Below, in pieces: positions 13,975-22,037 of a DNA stretch of 64,000 nucleotides; within the stretch, counting starts at the first letter, position 1, and every line of letters begins with the position of its first letter. Below the pieces are notes generated by a model. The model did not search any database, was not told the origin of the DNA, and saw only the letters and a list, made by a program, of their open reading frames with translations. The position numbers and the translations under genes are program-made. The DNA lies in contig NZ_JACXYY010000004.1 of NCBI RefSeq assembly GCF_014779665.1, positions 434,001 to 498,000 of the forward strand. The letters are read 5' to 3'. The DNA comes from Nocardioides hwasunensis (GTDB lineage Bacteria; Actinomycetota; Actinomycetes; Propionibacteriales; Nocardioidaceae).

Positions 13975-14625
13975 GTGCGGATCGGAACCTGGAATCTCGC
14001 TGGCCGGTGGTCGAGCGATCACCTCTCACTGATGGAGGAGGCCGACTGCGACGTCTGGCTGCTCACCGAGGTGAGCGAACGGACCAGTCTGGCCGGCCAT
14101 GCGTTGCACCTGTCCCAGGCACGGATGACAGCACGGCGTCGATGGGCAGGCGTTGCCAGCCGACTGCCGATGTCGTCGTGCCCTGACCCGCACGCCGCGA
14201 GCGCGCAGGTGCAGGTCGGTGGGCTCACGCTCGTGAGCTCGATCCTGCCGTGGAAGGGCGCGCGCTCGGCCCCCCCTTGGGTCGGCGACCGGCATGCGAC
14301 CAAGACGGCTCACGCGATCGATGACCTGCTCCTTCGCCTCCGTGCTGCCGACACTCTGGTGTGGGGTGGTGACTGGAATCACGCGCTGGTCGGAAGGGAG
14401 TCCGCCGGGTCGAAGGCCGGTCGGGAGTCGGTCCTCGCGGCGCTGGACGAGCTGGAGCTCGACGTCCCGACCACCGAGCTACCGCACGCACTCGATCACC
14501 TGTTGAGCATCGACCACATCGCCGTGCCGACAGGGTTGTCCGCTACCGCGGCACGGGTCGTCGCGGCGTCCGGCAGTAAGCGGCTCTCCGACCACGATGC
14601 GTACGTCGTCAAGATTGACTTGTGA
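13975..14625 (+). CDS. Endonuclease/exonuclease/phosphatase (EEP) family protein
   Basis: A 216-residue EEP-fold protein starting at GTG 13975 with GAGGATC just upstream. The catalytic landmarks are GTWNLAG (Asn7), LLTEVSE (Glu32), VWGGDWNHAL (Asp and Asn) and the C-terminal SDHDAYVV (Asp-His). These are the metal-binding and catalytic residues of DNase I-like nucleases and phosphodiesterases. No signal peptide was seen, so it should act in the cytoplasm. A deleted relative lies at 9276-9494 in the same orientation. It is divergent from the thermonuclease-like gene and convergent with nrdJ. Confidence 0.8.
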   Translation: MRIGTWNLAGRWSSDHLSLMEEADCDVWLLTEVSERTSLAGHALHLSQARMTARRRWAGVASRLPMSSCPDPHAASAQVQVGGLTLVSSILPWKGARSAPPWVGDRHATKTAHAIDDLLLRLRAADTLVWGGDWNHALVGRESAGSKAGRESVLAALDELELDVPTTELPHALDHLLSIDHIAVPTGLSATAARVVAASGSKRLSDHDAYVVKIDL

Positions 14626-14692
14626 CTGCCCGGCAGATGCCGATCCGCCCTGCGACGTCACGAGGCGGACTGAACCTCCAGGCATGAGACGA

Positions 14693-14721
14693 AAGGCCCG
14701 CCCCAGATCGGGACGGGCCTT
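14693..14721. terminator. Bidirectional hairpin terminator between EEP gene and nrdJ
   Basis: AAGGCCCG (14693-14700) pairs with CGGGCCTT (14714-14721), and the intervening CCCC...GGGA extends the pairing. It lies 68 bp after the nuclease stop and 17 bp after the nrdJ stop on the other strand. The A-rich and T-ended flanks suit rho-independent termination in both directions. Confidence 0.7.
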
Positions 14722-14737
14722 CGACGTGTTTCTCAGA

Positions 14738-17605
14738 TCAGCTGCAGCCGCTGGTGCTTCCGCAGCCCTCGCACACGTAGCACGAGCCAGCAGGCCGCAT
14801 CTTCGTGCCGCAGGTCATGCAGAGCGGCGAGTCGACGGCCGTGCCGGTGAGCTGCTCGAAGAGCTCGGCGGTGGTCTTCGCCTCGGCCGGGGCCGGCTTG
14901 GCGGAGGCCTCGACGATGTCTGCGTCCCTGGTCTCGACGGACTCGACCGGCGCGGCGAGCTCGACGAGCTCGGAGGCGTTGCCGGTCTCCTCCACGAGCG
15001 GCTCGTAGGAGCCCGTCTCGAGGTGACGCTGGCGCTCGTCGGCCGAGTAGATGCCGAGGGCCGAGCGCTCCTCGAAGGACAGGTAGTCCAGGGCCAGGCG
15101 ACGCCACACGTAGTCCATGAGCGACTGCGCCATGCGGACGTCCGGGTCGTCGGTGAGGCCGGCGGGCTCGAAGCGCAGGTTGGTGAACTTCGAGACGTAG
15201 GTCTCCAGCGGGACGCCGTACTGCAGGCCGATCGACACCGCGATCGAGAAGGCGTCCATCACGCCGGCGAGGGTCGAGCCCTGCTTGCCGAGCTTGAGGA
15301 ACACCTCGCCGAGCTGGCCGTCCTCGTGGGCGCCGGAGGTCATGTAGCCCTCGGCACCGCCGACGGTGAACGACGTGGTGCGGGAGACGCGCGACTTCGG
15401 CAGGCGCTTGCGGACCGGGGCGTAGACGACCTTCTCGACGACCTTGGTCTCGACGGCCGAGTCGGCCGCAGCCTTGTCGGCGGCGTCCTTCTTGGCCTTG
15501 CCGCCACCGTCGGACAGGGGCTGGCCGACCTTGCAGTTGTCGCGGTAGATCGCGGTCGCCTTGAGGCCGAGCTTCCACGACTGTAGGTAGACGTCCTCGA
15601 TCTCCTCGACCGTGGCCGACTCGGGCAGGTTGACCGTCTTGGAGATCGCGCCGGAGAGGAACGGCTGCGCGGCAGCCATCATCCGCACGTGGCCCATCGG
15701 CTTGAGCGAGCGCGCGCCCATGGCGGTGTCGAAGATCTCGTAGTGCTCGAGCTTGAGCGACGGGGCGTCGATGACGTGGCCGTGCTCGGCGATGTAGGCG
15801 ACGATCGCCTCGATCTGCTCGGGCTGGTAGCCCATCTTCTTCAGGGCCCGCGGGATCGTCTGGTTGACGATCTGCATGGAGCCGCCGCCGACGAGCTTCT
15901 TGAACTTCACCAGCGAGAAGTCGGGCTCGATGCCGGTGGTGTCGCAGTCCATCATGAAGCCGATGGTGCCGGTCGGCGCGAGCACGGAGGCCTGCGCGTT
16001 GCGGAAGCCGAACTTCTCGCCCAGCTTGACCACGTCGGCCCACGCCTGGGTGGCGAGCTTGTGGGTGCGTCCGTCCTCGGTGTGCAGCACGCGCACGACG
16101 TCGTTGGCGGCCTGGTGCTTGCGCATCACGCGCTTGTGGGCCTCGGCGTTGCGGGCGTAACCGGCATACGGGCCGACGATCCCGGCGAGCTCGGCGCTGC
16201 GCCGGTAGGACGTACCGGTCATGAGCGAGGTGATCGCGGCGGCCATCGAGCGGCCACCCTCGGAGTCGTAGCCCAGGCCCATCGCCATGAGCAGCGCGCC
16301 GAGGTTGGCGTAGCCGATGCCGAGCTGGCGGTAGTCGCGGGTGGTGTCGCCGATCGCCTCGGTCGGGAAGTCGGCGAAGCAGATCGAGATGTCCATCGCG
16401 GTGATGATGAACTCGACGGCCTTGGCGAACAGGGCGGCGTCGAAGGTGTCGTCGTCCTTGAGGAACTTCAGCAGGTTGAGGCTCGCGAGGTTGCAGGACG
16501 AGTTGTCGAGCGACATGTATTCCGAGCAGGGGTTGGACGCGGTGATGCGACCGGTCTCGGGGTTGGTGTGCCAGTCGTTGATCGTGTCGTCGTACTGCAG
16601 GCCCGGGTCGGCGCAGGCCCAAGCGGCCTCGCTGATCTTGCGGAACAGGCCCCGGGCGTCGACGGTCTCGATGACCTCGCCGGTGCCGCGCGCACGCAGG
16701 CCGAACTCGGTGCCGTCCTCGACGGCGCGCATGAACTCGTCGTTGACGCGCACGGAGTTGTTGGCGTTCTGGTACTGCACGGAGGTGATGTCGGCGCCAC
16801 CGAGGTCCATGTCGAACCCGGCGTCGCGGAGGGCGCGGATCTTGTCCTCCTCCTTCGCCTTCGTCATCACGAACTCCTCGATGTCGGGGTGGTCGACGTC
16901 GAGGACGACCATCTTGGCCGCACGACGCGTCGCGCCGCCCGACTTGATGGTGCCGGCGGAGGCGTCGGCGCCGCGCATGAAGGAGACCGGGCCCGACGCC
17001 GTACCGCCGCTGGAGAGCAGCTCCTTGGACGAGCGGATGCGGGAGAGGTTGAGGCCGGCACCGGAGCCGCCCTTGAAGATGAAGCCCTCCTCCTTGTACC
17101 AGTTGAGGATCGAGTCCATCGAGTCGTCGACCGAGAGGATGAAGCAGGCCGAGACCTGCTGCGGCGAGGCGGTGCCGACGTTGAACCACACGGGGCTGTT
17201 GAAGGAGAAGTACTGGTTGACCAGGAGCCAGGTCAGCTCGTGCTCGAAGATCTCGGCGTCGGCGCCGGAGGCGAAGTAGCCGTGGTCGGCGCCCGCCTTC
17301 GTGTACGTCTTCACGATCCGGTCGATCAGCTGCTTGAGGCTCCACTCGCGGGCCTCGGTGCCGACCGCGCCGCGGAAGTACTTGGTCGTGACGATGGTCG
17401 AGGCGTTCACCGACCAGAAGTCGGGGTACTCCACGCCACGCTGCTCGAACACGGTCTCGCCCGTCTTCCAGTTCTGCTGGACGACGTCGCGACGCTCCCA
17501 CGTGATCGCGTCGTAGGGATGCGTGCCCTCGGTGCTGAAGACGCGCTCCAGCTTGAGGCCCTTGCCCTTGGCCGCCTTGCCGCGGGTGCTCACCGTCTCG
17601 GTCAT
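14738..17605 (-). CDS. nrdJ: Vitamin B12-dependent (class II) ribonucleoside-diphosphate reductase
   Basis: A 955-residue enzyme that reduces ribonucleotides to deoxyribonucleotides with adenosylcobalamin as radical source, so it works with or without oxygen. Family features include FNSPVWFNVG and SACFILSVDDSMDSI with an active-site Cys, KGGSGAGLNLSRIRSS, NPCSEYMSLDNSSCNLASLN with the radical-site Cys and Glu, and LAPTGTIGFMMDCDTTGIEPD. The C-terminus carries a four-Cys zinc-ribbon-like segment, CMTCGTKMRPAGSCYVCEGCG, and a final SGCS that includes the shuttle cysteines. The length fits long actinobacterial NrdJ. It lies 106 bp downstream of nrdR on the same strand and is probably repressed by it through the NrdR boxes at 18.3 kb. 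Confidence 0.97.
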   Translation of the reverse strand: MTETVSTRGKAAKGKGLKLERVFSTEGTHPYDAITWERRDVVQQNWKTGETVFEQRGVEYPDFWSVNASTIVTTKYFRGAVGTEAREWSLKQLIDRIVKTYTKAGADHGYFASGADAEIFEHELTWLLVNQYFSFNSPVWFNVGTASPQQVSACFILSVDDSMDSILNWYKEEGFIFKGGSGAGLNLSRIRSSKELLSSGGTASGPVSFMRGADASAGTIKSGGATRRAAKMVVLDVDHPDIEEFVMTKAKEEDKIRALRDAGFDMDLGGADITSVQYQNANNSVRVNDEFMRAVEDGTEFGLRARGTGEVIETVDARGLFRKISEAAWACADPGLQYDDTINDWHTNPETGRITASNPCSEYMSLDNSSCNLASLNLLKFLKDDDTFDAALFAKAVEFIITAMDISICFADFPTEAIGDTTRDYRQLGIGYANLGALLMAMGLGYDSEGGRSMAAAITSLMTGTSYRRSAELAGIVGPYAGYARNAEAHKRVMRKHQAANDVVRVLHTEDGRTHKLATQAWADVVKLGEKFGFRNAQASVLAPTGTIGFMMDCDTTGIEPDFSLVKFKKLVGGGSMQIVNQTIPRALKKMGYQPEQIEAIVAYIAEHGHVIDAPSLKLEHYEIFDTAMGARSLKPMGHVRMMAAAQPFLSGAISKTVNLPESATVEEIEDVYLQSWKLGLKATAIYRDNCKVGQPLSDGGGKAKKDAADKAAADSAVETKVVEKVVYAPVRKRLPKSRVSRTTSFTVGGAEGYMTSGAHEDGQLGEVFLKLGKQGSTLAGVMDAFSIAVSIGLQYGVPLETYVSKFTNLRFEPAGLTDDPDVRMAQSLMDYVWRRLALDYLSFEERSALGIYSADERQRHLETGSYEPLVEETGNASELVELAAPVESVETRDADIVEASAKPAPAEAKTTAELFEQLTGTAVDSPLCMTCGTKMRPAGSCYVCEGCGSTSGCS

Positions 17606-17666
17606 GTGGGCTCCTGGTTCCCTAGTTCTTCTTCAACTTCGCGAGTCTTCTCGCGGCTGCTTGGTA

Positions 17667-17702
17667 GGCCCGGCAGGCAGCTTCCCCACTCCCTGCCGGG
17701 CC
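17667..17702. terminator. GC-rich hairpin between nrdR and nrdJ
   Basis: GGCCCGGCAGG (17667-17677) pairs perfectly with CCTGCCGGGCC (17692-17702) around a 14-nt loop. It starts 10 bp after the nrdR stop and is followed on the minus strand by TACCAAG rather than a T-run. It may terminate part of the nrdR message or set the nrdR:nrdJ ratio. The whole gap is 106 nt, too short for a cobalamin riboswitch. Confidence 0.6.
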
Positions 17703-17711
17703 GATCGTGGG

Positions 17712-18188
17712 TCAGCCCGACGTGACGGGCTGATCGTCCGCGGCTCGTTCGAGCCGCAGCATCTTGATCTCGGCGTCGAAGTCGTCGACCGACTCGAACG
17801 CGCGGTAGACGGAGGCGAACCGGAGATAGGCCACCTCGTCGAGGGCGCGCAGCGGCGCCAGGATCGCGAGGCCGACGTTGTTGGCGTCGAACTCGGCCTG
17901 ACCGCTCAGGCGCAGGGCGTCCTCGACCTCCTGGCCGAGGCAGGCGAGCTGGGCGTCGGTGACCGGACGGCCCTTGCAGGCCTTGCGGACGCCGGCGATC
18001 GCCTTGTCGCGGTTGAACGGCTCGGTCGCGCCGGAGCGCTTGAGCACCGTGAGCTGCATCTTCTCCACCGTGGTGAAGCGGCGGTCGCACTGCGCGCAGC
18101 TGCGTCGGCGACGGATCGAGCCACCGTCGTCGGCGACGCGGGAATCGAGGACCTTGGTGTCCTCGTTCTTGCAGTAGGGACAGTGCAT
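17712..18188 (-). CDS. nrdR: Transcriptional repressor NrdR
   Basis: A 158-residue zinc and ATP-cone repressor of ribonucleotide reductase genes. The N-terminal zinc ribbon has Cys3, Cys6, Cys31 and Cys34 (CPYC and CAQC) with RRRRSC and RRFTTVE between and after them, as in all NrdR proteins. The ATP-cone, which senses dATP/ATP, spans about residues 46-136 ([24 protein letters not shown]). The length matches the family. It is the first gene of the nrdR-nrdJ unit, and its upstream region carries two NrdR-box-like sites spaced 31 bp apart, consistent with autoregulation. Confidence 0.97.
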   Translation of the reverse strand: MHCPYCKNEDTKVLDSRVADDGGSIRRRRSCAQCDRRFTTVEKMQLTVLKRSGATEPFNRDKAIAGVRKACKGRPVTDAQLACLGQEVEDALRLSGQAEFDANNVGLAILAPLRALDEVAYLRFASVYRAFESVDDFDAEIKMLRLERAADDQPVTSG

Positions 18189-18304
18189 GCTGGTCCTCCT
18201 CTCGCGTCGTCAGGGCACGCTTCACACACCCCTCTCAACAGGGTGTCGCCTGGGGATGTTCCTGTGGAGAACTGCCCTCAGGCTGTGCGCTTCGGCCTCT
18301 AGCT

Positions 18305-18356
18305 TGTGCACCAGATGTGGATAACTACAGCGGTGTAAGTACTAGATGTAGTGGTA
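18305..18356 (-). promoter_or_regulatory. Two NrdR boxes spaced 31 bp apart
   Basis: CCAGATGTGG (18311-18320) and CTAGATGTAG (18342-18351) are near-identical partial palindromes whose starts are exactly 31 bp apart. On the nrdR sense strand they read CCACATCTGG and CTACATCTAG, matching the known NrdR-box core. Known boxes occur in pairs about three helical turns apart, as here. They lie 120-165 bp upstream of the nrdR ATG. The 18189-18534 gap also has a short hairpin, ACACCC/GGGTGT (18226-18246), in the presumed leader, and must hold the promoter of the divergent gene at 18535; nothing else was recognised. Confidence 0.75.
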
Positions 18357-18534
18357 ACCGTACGCCCCGACCACAACCGTTGGCAAGCGAATGCGGCAGC
18401 CCGGCCGATCAATTTGGCAGGACCCTCAAACGTGCAGGTCAGCGGCCTTCGGGACCCACCGAGAGCGGCGTGTCGAGATCGAATTGTGGCCCGTTCCGGT
18501 GTCCCACTCAGGCCACATCCGCCACAATGATCCC

Positions 18535-18882
18535 GTGGCCACGGGGAAGAGAGCAGCGTCGCGTCGCGGCACTCCGGCGCCCCGCAGCCTGAACCGAGCC
18601 GCGCTCCTGCTCGGAGCTGCGATCACGGTCTGCGTGATCGCCTGGGGCTACCTCGTCTACGCCGCCATCGACTTCGGTACGGCGGCCCGCGGGGGCAGCT
18701 CGTCGGCCTGGTCGTTCATGGCCCTGGCCTGCCTCGGCGCGATCGCCTGCCTCTTCGTCGGCCTGCTGCTGGTCGCGCGGCTCGTGCGGGCGCTGGGCAT
18801 CACCTCGGCGCCCTCCACCGGGTCCTCGGACTCCCCGGACCGGCCGCCTCGCCCGGTCGGCGGGAAGCGCGCGGCTCGCTAG
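18535..18882 (+). CDS. Small membrane protein, unknown
   Basis: A 115-residue protein starting at GTG 18535. After a basic Ser/Arg-rich N-terminus come two transmembrane helices: LLLGAAITVCVIAWGYLVYA and FMALACLGAIACLFVGLLLVARLV. The C-terminal tail is Ser/Pro-rich and probably disordered, ending in basic GGKRAAR. No known family was recognised. It is divergent from nrdR, and its promoter must lie in or near the NrdR-box region, so NrdR could affect it, but that is only a possibility. Confidence 0.7.
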   Translation: MATGKRAASRRGTPAPRSLNRAALLLGAAITVCVIAWGYLVYAAIDFGTAARGGSSSAWSFMALACLGAIACLFVGLLLVARLVRALGITSAPSTGSSDSPDRPPRPVGGKRAAR

Positions 18883-18985
18883 GTCGAGGTCTGCTCGTCG
18901 ATGCTGCGAGCGATCCTCGACCTAGCCGCCATCGTCTTCAGATGGCGGAGCCTCTGAGCCATCTGGTGACTCGGGGACTCCACTG

Positions 18986-19762
18986 TCATCGCAGGACGAG
19001 CTGTGGGAGCGCCTCGACGACCTGCAGGTCAAGGCCCGCGCCCGGGACGGTGAGCGCGTCGGGGATGGAGACCCAGTCGCCGTTCCCGATGCGGTACTCG
19101 CCGGTGTAGGTCGTGTCGAGACTGACGACCACGTCGCCCTTGCGTGCGTACTCGTGGGTGACGTCGAGGTCAGGGTGCGGCCGGCCGGGGCTGGCGGTCG
19201 AGGTGCTGTCGCCATCACCGAAGTGGAAGGCGTACGTCGTCGGCGTCGCGCGGATCGTCACCGACCGACCGACGATGGTCAGGCTCTGGGACACCGTCTT
19301 GTTGTCGAGCGTGTAGAAGTTCGTCTTGAAGTTCACCAGCGTCTTGCCGTCTGGCGGCTGGACGACGAGTGCCGACTCGGGCCAGGCGATCCGCTTGAAC
19401 TCCTCAATCGCCAGGGCGCCGATGTCGATCTGCTCGACCTCTTCCTCCGGCACGCAGACGTCGCCGACGTCGGTGCCGTCCATGTAGACGTCGTGGACGA
19501 AGCCCGTCTGACCGTTCTCGATGCACTCGACGTACTCCGTGCAGATTCCACCGTTGCCGCACTGGATGTTGACGACCCAGGTGTGTCCGTCGCCTGAACT
19601 GGCAGCAGACGAGTACTCGGAATACGACCAAGAACAGTCAGATGCCACCGCCTGCCAAGTCACTTGGATGCACGAGGCTGGATCAGCTGCACTTGACTGG
19701 GCGATAGGGCCCGCCCCCAGACCTAGGAGGCTGAAGATGGAGACAACGACCAGTCGCTGCAT
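18986..19762 (-). CDS. Secreted protein with a PKD-like domain
   Basis: A 258-residue exported protein. Residues 1-25 form a signal peptide (RLVVVSIFSLLGLGAGPIA, cleavage near SSA). Several Cys in the middle (SCIQVTW, DCSWSYSEY, IQCGNGGICTEYVEC) probably form disulfides. The C-terminal part has PKD hallmarks: YAFHFGDGDS and VTHEYARKGDVVVSLDTTYTGEYR. PKD modules are beta-sandwiches used for surface adhesion or complex formation. Its ATG overlaps the stop of the upstream lipoprotein gene by one base (TGATG), so the two are co-translated and may act together at the cell surface. Confidence 0.8.
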   Translation of the reverse strand: MQRLVVVSIFSLLGLGAGPIAQSSAADPASCIQVTWQAVASDCSWSYSEYSSAASSGDGHTWVVNIQCGNGGICTEYVECIENGQTGFVHDVYMDGTDVGDVCVPEEEVEQIDIGALAIEEFKRIAWPESALVVQPPDGKTLVNFKTNFYTLDNKTVSQSLTIVGRSVTIRATPTTYAFHFGDGDSTSTASPGRPHPDLDVTHEYARKGDVVVSLDTTYTGEYRIGNGDWVSIPDALTVPGAGLDLQVVEALPQLVLR

Positions 19763-20286
19763 CAGATCACCGCGTAGTTGCGCATGATGAAGCTGCCTGC
19801 CTTTGCCCGCAGAATCATCCGATAACGCTGGGTGGCCGCGGGAAAGGTCTGATCCGGCTCCCCCGGGGTGACGATGCGCAACCGCGCAGCCCGCACATCT
19901 ACTACATACGTCGGAGGCTCAGCTGAGTCCCGAACCATGTCCAGCACCTCCGAGCCTTCGAAGTCGACTGCCCCGCCGTCCGCGTAAACGTCGAGGACCT
20001 GTTGTGCGTAGGTCCTGCACGCCTGGCAGCCTTTCGAGATAGCAAGAAACGTCGAAGCGTCGCCAGTCACGACCATGCTGTCGGCTGCGGCTTGCCAGCG
20101 CCGGATGAAGTCCTCCGGACTCTCCGCCTCGGGCTCCGGCGTCTCGGTCTCCGTCACGTCCTCGGTCGGAGAGGACCTCGTCGGGTCGGGGATGTCGGGC
20201 GTGGGCTCGGGGTCGCCTCCCCCACCCGAGCAACCAGCGAGCAGGAGAAGAGCGGAGGCGAGCGCCAGCGCGCGGCGTACGTGCAT
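19762..20286 (-). CDS. Lipoprotein, DUF6318-like
   Basis: A 174-residue lipoprotein with signal ALALASALLLLAGC (lipid-modified Cys19), an acidic Pro/Thr/Glu-rich linker (residues 20-60), and a C-terminal helical/beta domain starting ESPEDFIRRWQAAADSMV. The segment FLAISKGCQACRTYAQQVLDVY, with a CxxC pair, is typical of the DUF6318 lipoproteins of Nocardioides and relatives. Function is unknown. It is the first gene of a pair with the PKD-like secreted protein (stop and start share one base). Confidence 0.75.
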   Translation of the reverse strand: MHVRRALALASALLLLAGCSGGGGDPEPTPDIPDPTRSSPTEDVTETETPEPEAESPEDFIRRWQAAADSMVVTGDASTFLAISKGCQACRTYAQQVLDVYADGGAVDFEGSEVLDMVRDSAEPPTYVVDVRAARLRIVTPGEPDQTFPAATQRYRMILRAKAGSFIMRNYAVI

Positions 20287-20455
20287 GGATTCGGTGGCCT
20301 TCCCGGGAACGTCAGCACCGTCAAGTTACCCATGACGGCATCGCTTGAACCAGACCCACGGCAAAGCCTGTGGACAACCCACAGCCCGGGTGGCGGCGAT
20401 CTCCGAGCCCACTGCGCTGGCGTTGCACCGCCGCCGGACCGTGCCGAAATACGCC

Positions 20456-20483
20456 GAGGGGCGGGCCACGGGGCCCGCCCCTC
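20456..20483 (-). terminator. Rho-independent terminator after the LysM gene
   Basis: GAGGGGCGGGCC (20456-20467) pairs with GGCCCGCCCCTC (20472-20483), a 12-bp stem with a 4-nt loop. On the minus strand it is followed by GGCGTATTT. It lies 55 bp past the stop of the LysM gene. The rest of 20287-20538 is featureless apart from the promoter expected for the lipoprotein gene. Confidence 0.75.
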
Positions 20484-20538
20484 GTCTTCCCCTTGGTCCA
20501 CCAGCCGGGGTCGAAGCGACTGGTGGAGGTCTACGCGC

Positions 20539-20889
20539 CTAGTCGGTGACGACCGGGACGCGGAGCTTCTGGCCAGCGTCGAGGCTGGCGGACTCGAGCG
20601 CATTGAGGCGCTCGATCTGGCTCATCATGCCGCGGACGTCACCGTCGGTGGCCAGGTCGCTGGCGATCCCCCACAGGGTGTCGCCGGGCGTGACCTGGAC
20701 GACCTCCGTCGGCGCGGCCTGACCGGCCGAGTCGGTGCCGACGGCGCCACCGGCGAGCATCATCGCCACGCCGAGCACCAGGAAGAGCGATGTCACGAAG
20801 ACCACGAGCCGCCCGCGACGCGTCAGCCGAACGGTGGAGCTCGGGCGGGCGGTGGGAGTGAAAGCAGGTGCAAGGCTGAGGGTGCTCAT
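20539..20889 (-). CDS. LysM-domain membrane protein, likely SOS-induced cell division inhibitor
   Basis: A 116-residue protein: basic N-terminus, one transmembrane helix (LVVFVTSLFLVLGVAMMLAGG, about residues 29-49), then an outward LysM domain (VVQVTPGDTLWGIASDL ... IERLNALESASLDAGQKLRVP). The start is the ATG at 20889; the frame remains open upstream across the SOS-box region. A LysM protein divergent from lexA is the hallmark of the SOS division inhibitors: YneA in Bacillus, DivS in Corynebacterium and Rv2719c in mycobacteria. The position, architecture and SOS boxes make the same role likely here, namely blocking septation during DNA damage, but the activity is inferred. Confidence 0.85.
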   Translation of the reverse strand: MSTLSLAPAFTPTARPSSTVRLTRRGRLVVFVTSLFLVLGVAMMLAGGAVGTDSAGQAAPTEVVQVTPGDTLWGIASDLATDGDVRGMMSQIERLNALESASLDAGQKLRVPVVTD

Positions 20890-20968
20890 GGTGGCCTCCT
20901 GGGGAAGTGTCAGCCGGATCGTGTCTGTCGAGGAATGTCTAGTGACGACCACCGACAGCGGGCCTGAG

Positions 20969-21102
20969 TCGATCAGGCGTTCGATCGAACAGGTGTACGA
21001 CGTTAGAGCACGTGTTCGAACCTCGTCAAGCACCCGGTCGAACAATTGTTCGGCGGACTGCTGCCCGAACTCGCGACACGCGCGCTTCGAACAGATGTTT
21101 GA
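20969..21102. promoter_or_regulatory. Cluster of five SOS-box-like LexA sites
   Basis: Against the actinobacterial SOS consensus TCGAAC-N4-GTTCGA, five 16-bp sites are seen: TCGATCAGGCGTTCGA (20969-20984), TCGAACAGGTGTACGA (20985-21000, directly adjacent), TAGAGCACGTGTTCGA (21004-21019), TCGAACAATTGTTCGG (21038-21053) and TCGAACAGATGTTTGA (21087-21102). The first lies 79 bp upstream of the LysM start and the last 62 bp upstream of the lexA start. LexA is expected to repress both divergent genes from here. Confidence 0.85.
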
Positions 21103-21164
21103 TACCCCGGCGCACCGGCGGCTACGGTGAGCCAACAGCCACCGCGTCGAGAGGTTCTGAAGAG

Positions 21165-21887
21165 ATGGCCAAGTCAGACGACAAGAACGTCATCGAGATG
21201 CCCGACGGTCCCCCGGACGCGACCGGACTGACCCCGCGTCAGCAGCGGGTGCTCGCCACGATCAAGGACTCGATCGAGACCAAGGGCTACCCGCCCTCGA
21301 TGCGCGAGATCGGCCAGGCCGTCGGCCTCACGTCGTCCTCGAGCGTCGCCCACCAGCTCCGCGTGCTCGAGGGCAAGGGCTTCCTCAAGCGTGACCCCAA
21401 CCGGCCCCGCGCCCTCGAGGTGTTCCTGCCCGAGGTGATGGCCGCGCGCCGCTCGATCTCCCACGGCGACGAGTCCAGCGTCGACGAGACCGGCATCGGT
21501 GACGTCGCCCCGACCGCGGTCAACATCCCCGTGGTCGGTCGCATCGCCGCCGGTGGCCCGATCCTGGCCGAGGAGCAGGTCACCGACGTCTTCCCGCTGC
21601 CCAAGCAGCTCGTCGGCGACGGCACGCTCTTCCTGCTCGAGGTCTCCGGCGACTCGATGGTCGACGCAGCCATCTGCAACGGCGACTACGTCGTCATCCG
21701 CCAGGAGCAGACGGCCGAGAACGGCCAGATCGTCGCCGCCCTGATCGACGGCGAGGCCACGGTCAAGACGCTCCAGCGCAAGGACGGACACGTCTGGCTG
21801 CTGCCGCACAACGAGTCGTACGACCCGATCCCCGGCGACAACGCCACGATCCTCGGGGTCGTGACGGCGGTGCTGCGCAGCCTCTGA
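21165..21887 (+). CDS. lexA: LexA repressor, SOS response regulator
   Basis: A 240-residue repressor starting at ATG 21165. The N-terminal winged helix (about residues 21-87) reads [20 protein letters not shown] and [20 protein letters not shown]. The self-cleavage site is Ala129-Gly130 in GRIAAGGPI. The catalytic dyad is Ser164 (SGDSM) and Lys201 (ATVKTL). When RecA filaments form, LexA cuts itself and target genes are released. Five SOS-box-like sites lie between it and the divergent LysM gene. In many actinobacteria lexA sits beside nrdR and this LysM gene, as here. Confidence 0.98.
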   Translation: MAKSDDKNVIEMPDGPPDATGLTPRQQRVLATIKDSIETKGYPPSMREIGQAVGLTSSSSVAHQLRVLEGKGFLKRDPNRPRALEVFLPEVMAARRSISHGDESSVDETGIGDVAPTAVNIPVVGRIAAGGPILAEEQVTDVFPLPKQLVGDGTLFLLEVSGDSMVDAAICNGDYVVIRQEQTAENGQIVAALIDGEATVKTLQRKDGHVWLLPHNESYDPIPGDNATILGVVTAVLRSL

Positions 21888-21909
21888 CCCCGGGGTCGCC
21901 CGGCGCCCT

Positions 21910-21983
21910 GGGTCTCGACACGGGCGCTGGGCGCCCTGCTCGACCGGCGGGAGCTGACGCTGGGCGACCTGCTCGACCGGCGC
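21910..21983 (+). repeat. Intergenic repeat with two 26-bp direct copies
   Basis: Two 26-bp units (21924-21949 and 21957-21982) differ at two positions and start 33 bp apart; both contain GCTGGGCG.CCTGCTCGACC. A leading GGGTCTCGACACGGG precedes the first. A related sequence, GGGTCTCGTGACAGG plus CCTCGACCGACG, occurs at 23278-23322. It lies between lexA and the oxidoreductase gene and codes for nothing recognisable. Confidence 0.55.
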
Positions 21984-22037
21984 ACGACCACCCGTGGGTG
22001 CGTTGAAAGGTCACCACCCACGGTCCACGATGGCTGC

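Noticed and set aside
17606..17711. Cobalamin riboswitch ahead of nrdJ
   Set aside because: The 106-nt gap is too short, contains a simple hairpin and lacks the B12-box pattern.
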